Source of the DNA: Candidatus Dactylopiibacterium carminicum | GTDB lineage: Bacteria; Pseudomonadota; Gammaproteobacteria; Burkholderiales; Rhodocyclaceae | Length of the DNA stretch: 58,066 nt | NCBI RefSeq assembly: GCF_014736495.1 | Contig: NZ_MDUX01000017.1 | Coordinates: forward strand, 1-58,066 | Direction of reading: 5' to 3' | In this document: one piece after another, positions 53,203 to 58,066 of the stretch | How positions within the stretch are numbered: the stretch's first letter is position 1 | How the letters are laid out: each line of letters starts with the position of its first letter | Program-made: the position numbers and the translations under genes | Notes under the pieces: generated by a model | Seen by the model: the letters and a program-made list of their open reading frames with translations, nothing else | What the model was told of the DNA's origin: nothing | Databases searched by the model: none

Positions 53203-53299
53203 ATCGTTTTTTGAATACAACACTCGCTCTACGATGACGCTTCCTTGTGCGGAGCCCAGGCCCTGCCCTCGTCAACCAGAAGCGTCCGAAGAGTCTGAA

Positions 53300-54160
53300 A
53301 TGTCATTCCAAATGAATACAAGCGCGTCCACGATCGCACGCGTCATCCTGGCCGCCAGCCTGGTCGGCCCCTTGTCCACCCACGCACAGGACAAACCCTC
53401 CGCACCTGGCGGCGGCACGCTGGAACGGATCCAGAAAAGAGGCAGCCTTGTCGTCGGCGCCCGGCTGGATCTGCCCGGCGTGGTGCAGCTGAACCCGCTG
53501 ACCAACGCGGTGGAAGGTTTCGATGCCGATATCGCACGCGCCCTGGCGGCCCGGCTCGGACTTTCGGCGGCCAAGGTGCGATTCACGGAAGTCCCCTCGG
53601 CCAGCCGCGAGACCGCACTCAACCAGGGGCTGGTGGACATCCTGATCGGAGCCTACGTGATCACCCCGAAGCGCCGCGCGCTGGTGGGGCAGGCCGGCCC
53701 CTACGTGGATGCACGCGCCTATCTCTACGTGCGCAGCGAGAACCGGCAAAGGTACAAGCGCCCCGAGGACATCAAGGGCAAGCGCATCTGCACCACGCCG
53801 ACGGGCACCTCGGTGCCGGTCATCCAGCAGAACGAAGGCATCTTCATCCCCTTCGAGGATGTCAGCGCCTGCACGCAGCAGGTGGTCAACGGCACCGTCG
53901 ACGGCAAGATGGGCAACGATCTCAACAACCTCGGCTTCGTGAAGCAGTACCCGGACCTGGTGGCGGCCGACGTGCCGGCGATGCGCACGGAAGGCTGGGG
54001 CATCGGCTTGAAGAAGGATGACATCGCCTTCTGCCGCTTCACTTCCGGCGCGCTGAAGGAAGTCGTCAGCAGCGGCGAATGGCAACGCCTGTGGGACAAG
54101 CATTTCGCCCCGCTGGGCGTGGCGCCGCAGAAACCCCCGGTCGTGGGCGACGAATGCTGA
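53300..54160 (+). CDS. Amino acid ABC transporter substrate-binding protein (family 3)
   Basis: The 286-residue protein has a signal peptide (IARVILAASLVGPLSTHAQ) and a family 3 fold: RIQKRGSLVVGARLDLPGVVQLNPLTNAVEGFDADIARALAARLG, ETALNQGLVDILIGAYVITPKRRALVGQAGPY and GKRICTTPTGTSVPVIQQNEG. Start is the ATG at 53300 or a Met four codons later. Two permease genes follow at once, but no ATPase gene. Confidence 0.9.
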   Translation: MSFQMNTSASTIARVILAASLVGPLSTHAQDKPSAPGGGTLERIQKRGSLVVGARLDLPGVVQLNPLTNAVEGFDADIARALAARLGLSAAKVRFTEVPSASRETALNQGLVDILIGAYVITPKRRALVGQAGPYVDARAYLYVRSENRQRYKRPEDIKGKRICTTPTGTSVPVIQQNEGIFIPFEDVSACTQQVVNGTVDGKMGNDLNNLGFVKQYPDLVAADVPAMRTEGWGIGLKKDDIAFCRFTSGALKEVVSSGEWQRLWDKHFAPLGVAPQKPPVVGDEC

Positions 54161-54185
54161 GCAGCCAGGCCCAGGAAACGACGCC

Positions 54186-54833
54186 ATGCAGCTTCTGATT
54201 GCCAGCCTCGCGGAAATCGCGGCGGGCTTCCGTCTCACACTGCTGCTGTTTCTTGCCTCTGCCTGCCTGGCGCTGGTGGCCGGCACCGCGCTGGCCATCG
54301 CCAGCCTCCTCCCGGTGGGCATCCTGCGCAGGCTGGCGGCCGGCTATGTCGCGGTGATGTGCAACACGCCCGTGGTGCTGGTCTTCTTTCTCATCACCTT
54401 CGGCTTTCCGCAACTGGGCCTGCGCCTGTCCTTCTTCGTCTACGCCACGCTGGCACTCGCGCTGTACGAAGCAAGCTACATCTGTGAATCGCTGCGCTCG
54501 GGCTTCAACACCATCGCGCCCGGCCAGTCGCAGGCCGCACGCTCGCTGGGCATGGATGCGATCACGATGCTGCGCACCGTGTTGCTGCCCCAGGCGGTCG
54601 CCAACGCCATCCCGGCCATCGGCAACAACCTGATCTCACTGGCCAAGGCCACGGCGCTGGCAGGCTCCTTCGGCGTGGTGGAAGCCACCGCCCAGCTGCA
54701 CCGCCTGACGATCGACAACCCCGGCGAAGTGTTCACCTTGTTCGCCGGTATCGCCTCGGGCTACGTCGTCCTCAACCTCGCCATCGCCGCCCTGATGCAT
54801 TGCGTGGAATCCCGCATGGCGTTCACGCGATGA
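54186..54833 (+). CDS. Amino acid ABC transporter permease
   Basis: The 215-residue protein has the HisMQ-type layout: IAAGFRLTLLLFLASACLALVAGTALAIAS, a VMCNTPVVLVFFLITFGFP helix and the coupling loop SGFNTIAPGQSQAARSLGMDAITMLRTVLLPQAVANAIP. Its stop overlaps the next permease start as ATGA, so the two are translated together. Confidence 0.92.
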   Translation: MQLLIASLAEIAAGFRLTLLLFLASACLALVAGTALAIASLLPVGILRRLAAGYVAVMCNTPVVLVFFLITFGFPQLGLRLSFFVYATLALALYEASYICESLRSGFNTIAPGQSQAARSLGMDAITMLRTVLLPQAVANAIPAIGNNLISLAKATALAGSFGVVEATAQLHRLTIDNPGEVFTLFAGIASGYVVLNLAIAALMHCVESRMAFTR

Positions 54834-55708
54834 CTGCCAGCCCTTTCTTTGACGCGCCCACGCCGCGTACCGGCAAATTCCTGCGCGGACTGGACATCGT
54901 CTGCGGCTGCGGCCTCGTGCTGTTGCTGGGGCTGGGAATCCACGCGCTGGCGCAGACCGGCCAGCTGCGTGGCGAGCTCTGGGCCCCGTTTCTCGAACCT
55001 GCGCTTTGGCGGCTGATCGGGCGCGGATTCGCCGCGACCCTGCGTGCCCTGATCGCCTGCACTCTGCTCTCCTTCGTCGCCGGCCTGCTGCTGGCCGCCC
55101 TGGGTAGCGCCGGGCCGCGATGGCTGCGCACGCCCCTGCGCCTGTGGGTGGAACTCTTCCGCGCGATCCCCTCGCTGCTGATCCTGCTGTTCGTGTTTTT
55201 CACCTACGCGGAGGCCTTCAACCGGATAGGCGTGACGCTCGCGAACGGCCTGGGCGACACAGCGGCAATGGTGCTGGGACTGGATCAGCTGCAGACGCTG
55301 GGACCGCTGATCGTGGCGCTGACGCTGTATCACGGCGCCCTCTGCGCCGAGATCATCCGTGCCGGGCTCAACGCGATCCCGCGCGGACAGATGCAGGCGG
55401 CCCGCGCGCTGGGCATGACGAGCTCCCAGGCCGTGCGCCTGATATTGCTGCCGCAGGCGCTCCACCACATGCGCCCGGCATTGCTTGCCGAAGCGGTACG
55501 CATCGCCAAGGCCACCGCACTGGGCTATGCCATCGGCTATCAGGAGCTGCTGCGCACCGGGCAGATCATCTCCACCGCCTTCCACAACGTCATCGCCGTT
55601 TCCCTGGTCATGATGCTGATCTACGGCTGCCTGTGCGGCGCGCTGTCCTGGCTGGCAAGCAGCCTGGCGCGAACCACGCCTGGCGGCCGGCTTGGATCGG
55701 CGTCATAA
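54830..55708 (+). CDS. Amino acid ABC transporter permease
   Basis: The 292-residue protein starts at the ATG overlapping the previous stop. It has a longer N-terminal part with an extra helix (VCGCGLVLLLGLGIHALAQ), then FRAIPSLLILLFVFF and the coupling loop AGLNAIPRGQMQAARALGMTSSQAVRLILLPQALHHM. Forms the second half of the permease dimer. Confidence 0.92.
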   Translation: MTASPFFDAPTPRTGKFLRGLDIVCGCGLVLLLGLGIHALAQTGQLRGELWAPFLEPALWRLIGRGFAATLRALIACTLLSFVAGLLLAALGSAGPRWLRTPLRLWVELFRAIPSLLILLFVFFTYAEAFNRIGVTLANGLGDTAAMVLGLDQLQTLGPLIVALTLYHGALCAEIIRAGLNAIPRGQMQAARALGMTSSQAVRLILLPQALHHMRPALLAEAVRIAKATALGYAIGYQELLRTGQIISTAFHNVIAVSLVMMLIYGCLCGALSWLASSLARTTPGGRLGSAS

Positions 55709-55746
55709 CTCCTCTTTCCCCCTTCAGTACGCAGACACACCCCATC

Positions 55747-56432
55747 ATGTCCGAACAGAACACCCCCGCTGCCGCAGATCCCCTGCTGGATCTGCTGCAA
55801 GACATCCCCGTCGCCGTCCTCTGCGATGCCATGGATCTCCTGGGCCTGCCCACGGCCTACCTCGACGGCCCGCTGCCCATCGTCGGCACGCGCTGCGCGG
55901 GCCGCGCCCACACCGTGGCCCGCATCCCGATCCCGCACAATGCCACCCAGGCCGAGGTGGAGCCTTCACTCTCACTCGGCGTGCAGATGGCCATCGACAG
56001 CGCCGGACCGGGCCAGATCATCGTGCTGGCCTCCGGCGGCGAACGGAACAACTCGATCTGGGGCGGCAACATGGGGCTTCGCGCGGCCGCACTGCAGGTT
56101 GCCGGCGTGATCACAGACGGCGCACTGCGTGACGTGGAAGACTGCAGCAGCCTGGGGCTACCGGTCTTCGCAGCAGGCATCAACGCACGCCGTTCGCTGA
56201 ACCGCATGGTGTCAGCATCGGCCAACCTGTCGTATGTGGCGGCGTCTTCATCCGCGAGGGCGACATCATCGTCGGCGACCGCGACGGCGTGGTGGCTGTC
56301 GCCCCCGCACAGGCGGAAGTGGTACATGCCCGTGCGCTGGCCCTGCTCGAAGCCGAACGCAACATGCAGGACTACATCCGCGCCGGGCATCCAATGGTCG
56401 ATGCCATCAAGAAGTTCAAGAATGCCAAGTAA
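55747..56432 (+). pseudogene. RraA/4-hydroxy-4-methyl-2-oxoglutarate aldolase-like protein, 1-base frameshift
   Basis: The first ~154 residues read as an RraA-like fold: DIPVAVLCDAMDLLG, GTRCAGRAHTVARIP, GQIIVLASGGERNNSIWGGNMGLRAAALQVAGVITDGALRDVEDCSSLGLPVFAAGIN. At about 56208-56212 one base is missing; the family sequence goes on in another frame as SIGQPVVCGGVFIREGDIIVGDRDGVVAV to a stop at 56430-56432. The present frame instead runs to 56445 with unrelated residues. Repaired, the protein would have 228 residues, normal length. Related enzymes are metal-dependent pyruvate aldolases; others bind RNase E. Mutation or sequencing error cannot be told apart here. Confidence 0.87.
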
Positions 56433-56504
56433 GGAAGACCGATAATGCGCAATCAGCATTCCGCCCACGGCCGTCGTGGCCGATAGTCTCCGGAGCCAAA
56501 GCAC

Positions 56505-57353
56505 ATGCCCTATACCACCCTGATCCAGGCCACCGAACTCCAGCCCCGGATCGGCTCGCCGGACTGGCTCGTCATCGATACCCGCCACGCCCTGGCCGAT
56601 CCGCAGGCCGGGCGCACCGCCTACGCCGCCGGCCATCTGCCCGGCGCGGTCTTCCTTCATCTGGACGAAGAACTCTCCAGCCTCAGGACAGGCCACAACG
56701 GCCGCCATCCGCTGCCGGCACGCGAAGTCTTCGTCGCCACACTGGCACGCCTGGGCGTGAATGCCACCACGCAGGTGATCGTGCATGACGCGCAGGACAG
56801 CGCCATGGCGGCCTCGCGCCTGTGGTGGATGCTGCGCTGGGTAGGCCATGAGGCCGTGGCCGTGCTCGATGGCGGCGTGGCTGCCTGGCTGGCGGCCGGG
56901 GGCGAGCTCACGCAGACCGTGCCGCCAGCCCGCGCACCCGGCGACATCACCTTGCGCGCCTCACTCGCCCCGACGGCGGATGCCGACGCGGTGCTCGCCA
57001 ACCTGCGCACGCAGGCCCGGCTCGTCGTCGATGCCCGTGGCGCGGACCGCTTCCGGGGCGAGAACGAAACCATCGACCCGGTTGCCGGCCACATCCCCGG
57101 TGCCCGCAACCGCCCGTTCAAAGACAACCTGTTACCGAATGGCCGTTTCAAACCGGCCGCGCAGCTGCGCGAGGAATACCTCGCCCTGCTGCAAGGCACA
57201 GCGCCCGATGCCGTGATCGCCCAGTGCGGCTCCGGCGTCACCGCCTGCCACAACCTGCTCGCGATGGAAGCCGCGGGGCTCCCGGGCGCCAGCCTCTACC
57301 CCGGTTCCTGGAGCGAATGGTGCAGTGACCCGGCACGGCCGGTGGCCAAATAG
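56505..57353 (+). CDS. sseA: Sulfurtransferase with two rhodanese domains (thiosulfate/3-mercaptopyruvate type)
   Basis: The 282-residue protein has an N-terminal inactive rhodanese domain (WLVIDTRHALADPQAGRTAYAAGHLPGAVFLHLDEELS) and a C-terminal catalytic domain with VVDARGADRFRGENE, GHIPGARNRPFKDNL and the Cys loop QCGSGVTAC near residue 239. CGSGVTA is the form of mercaptopyruvate sulfurtransferases. It follows the RraA-like gene by 72 bases in the same direction and may be part of the same unit. Confidence 0.92.
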   Translation: MPYTTLIQATELQPRIGSPDWLVIDTRHALADPQAGRTAYAAGHLPGAVFLHLDEELSSLRTGHNGRHPLPAREVFVATLARLGVNATTQVIVHDAQDSAMAASRLWWMLRWVGHEAVAVLDGGVAAWLAAGGELTQTVPPARAPGDITLRASLAPTADADAVLANLRTQARLVVDARGADRFRGENETIDPVAGHIPGARNRPFKDNLLPNGRFKPAAQLREEYLALLQGTAPDAVIAQCGSGVTACHNLLAMEAAGLPGASLYPGSWSEWCSDPARPVAK

Positions 57354-57419
57354 AGAATAGGTTCGAGGCACTGCGGCATGCATGAAAAACAATGGTGCGC
57401 ACGGTGCCCCCTACGCCCG

Positions 57420-57504
57420 ATGCCATTAAGTCAGCACAGTGCCGTCATTCCGGCGAAGGCCGGAATGACGCCAATGGCAGGGGTTGAGCTTGACTTAATG
57501 GCAT
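57420..57504. repeat. Compound palindromic element with REP-like copy 2 inside
   Basis: Outer arms ATGCCATTAAGTCA (57420-57433) and TGACTTAATGGCAT (57491-57504) are a perfect 14-base inverted repeat. Inside lies the REP-like palindrome CGTCATTCCGGC-GAAG-GCCGGAATGACG (57443-57470), which shares its 12-base arms with the element at 50440-50467. The 85-base structure has the form of a small nonautonomous mobile repeat. No gene is seen in the gap 57354-57612. Confidence 0.8.
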
Positions 57505-57569
57505 TGCCCCTACGCCATCCTGCCCACCTCCTGGCACCACTCGCAGCATCCCGCCTGCAAGACGGGTAG

Positions 57570-57586
57570 GGTGCGCCATGCGCACC
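57570..57586. repeat. Palindromic element GGTGCGC-CAT-GCGCACC
   Basis: A 7-bp perfect stem with a 3-base loop. It shares both arms with the element at 15159-15175 and lies between the convergent sulfurtransferase and YciI genes. Confidence 0.6.
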
Positions 57587-57612
57587 ACTCTGCCTGCAAC
57601 CAAGCCAGTGGA

Positions 57613-57906
57613 TTACAGCAACACCTGGTTTTCCGGGATCGCCTTGCCCCAGCTGTAAAGTCGGTAGGGCCGCGCCAGCGCCTGGTAGTAGGGATCGGCC
57701 TCGATGACTTCGAGGGCGCGCGCACGGGACTCCACCTCCAGCACCCAGAGCGCACCCAGATAGGGGCCGCCGGGCTCGTCGCGCAGGCCGCCGCCGATCA
57801 CCAGCTCGCTGGCATATTCGCGCAGGTAGGCAAGATGCTGCAGCCTGAACTGCTGACGGATCTCGGCCATTTCGGGGGTGTCTTCAAAAATCGCAACGAA
57901 ACGCAT
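57613..57906 (-). CDS. YciI family protein
   Basis: The 97-residue protein has the YCII ferredoxin-like fold with the conserved His in FRLQHLAYLREYASELVIGGGLRD and PGGPYLGALWVLEVESRARALEVIEADPYYQ. Molecular function is not settled. The start ATG at 57906 gives the normal length. Bases 57907-58066 upstream hold no gene that I can support, only a GGCTGGC/GCCAGCC stem near the right edge. Confidence 0.93.
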   Translation of the reverse strand: MRFVAIFEDTPEMAEIRQQFRLQHLAYLREYASELVIGGGLRDEPGGPYLGALWVLEVESRARALEVIEADPYYQALARPYRLYSWGKAIPENQVLL

Positions 57907-58066
57907 CTTAAAACCTATTCAAAGTTTGTAGCGAGAGGCTCTCAGCAGGGCGAAGAGCAGCACGGGAGCCGGAGTGTATAGGGATACATGAGGGCGCAGG
58001 CGGGGTTTCGCGCAGCCCGCTGCGCGCCGCCGTAGCCGGCTGGCTGTGCAAAGCCAGCCGTGGGCA

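Noticed and set aside
57907..58066. Possible start of a further gene or an RNA at the right edge
   Set aside because: Only short GC-rich stems are visible (GGCTGGC/GCCAGCC and GTAT/ATAC); there is no open frame with coding character and no tRNA fold.

Overview
The window is high-GC (low to mid 60s percent by eye), densely coded chromosome of a betaproteobacterium. The pointers are the rpsP-rimM-trmD-rplS operon, an SAH riboswitch in front of ahcY, the dapF-DUF484-xerC order, an OlsA/OlsB-type acyltransferase pair and an efflux locus laid out like ceoR-llpE-ceoAB-opcM of Burkholderia cenocepacia. Rhodocyclales or Burkholderiales both fit; the species cannot be told from the sequence alone. No rRNA, tRNA, CRISPR array, integrase of a mobile element or transposase was seen.

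Layout. (1) 1-15.1 kb is mostly housekeeping: ribosomal proteins and tRNA/ribosome maturation (rpsP, rimM, trmD, rplS), the activated-methyl cycle (SAH riboswitch, ahcY, a tlyA-type methyltransferase, a damaged metF; metK nearby with a terminator-like leader), a c-di-GMP signalling protein with an in-frame stop near its N-terminus, two tandem lipid A acyltransferases, then dapF, a DUF484 gene, xerC and rlmI. (2) 15.2-16.9 kb: two acyltransferases of the ornithine-lipid type. (3) 17-28.8 kb: a sugar-acid catabolic region. A nine-gene minus-strand operon encodes an enolase-superfamily dehydratase, a peptide/opine-type ABC transporter, an HpcH/HpaI aldolase (garL-like), tartronate semialdehyde reductase (garR-like), glycerate kinase and an exported amidohydrolase. 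A divergent FadR-type GntR regulator and an exported GH28 polygalacturonase-like enzyme lie on the other strand. Together they suggest galacturonate/galactarate (pectin-derived) use, but three genes of the operon carry lesions. (4) 28.8-42.9 kb: an AhpD-like/MocR pair, a LysR-controlled RND efflux operon with an unusual hydrolase, an exported hydrolase, a flavin-reductase-fold protein, OsmC, and an AcuR/AcuI pair with two operators. (5) 43-57.9 kb: two polar-amino-acid-type ABC systems, each with its own LysR gene. One is joined to a cystathionine beta-lyase and an MFS permease; the other is joined to an RraA-like protein and a sulfurtransferase and lacks an ATPase gene. Pirin, DoxX and YciI genes complete the region.

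The most striking overall feature is the number of broken reading frames. metF has a ~49-bp deletion. The c-di-GMP gene has a nonsense codon. The amidohydrolase has a shift in a G6 run. garR has one extra base, dppC has lost ~0.4 kb, and rraA has lost one base. Either the operon region is decaying or the assembly holds errors; resequencing would decide. Other points of interest are the SAH riboswitch, a possible attenuator in the metK leader, paired operators at acuR/acuI and at the LysR/RND locus, a lipase-like protein with Asp in place of the nucleophilic Ser, and a family of palindromic intergenic repeats, one of which sits inside a larger inverted repeat.
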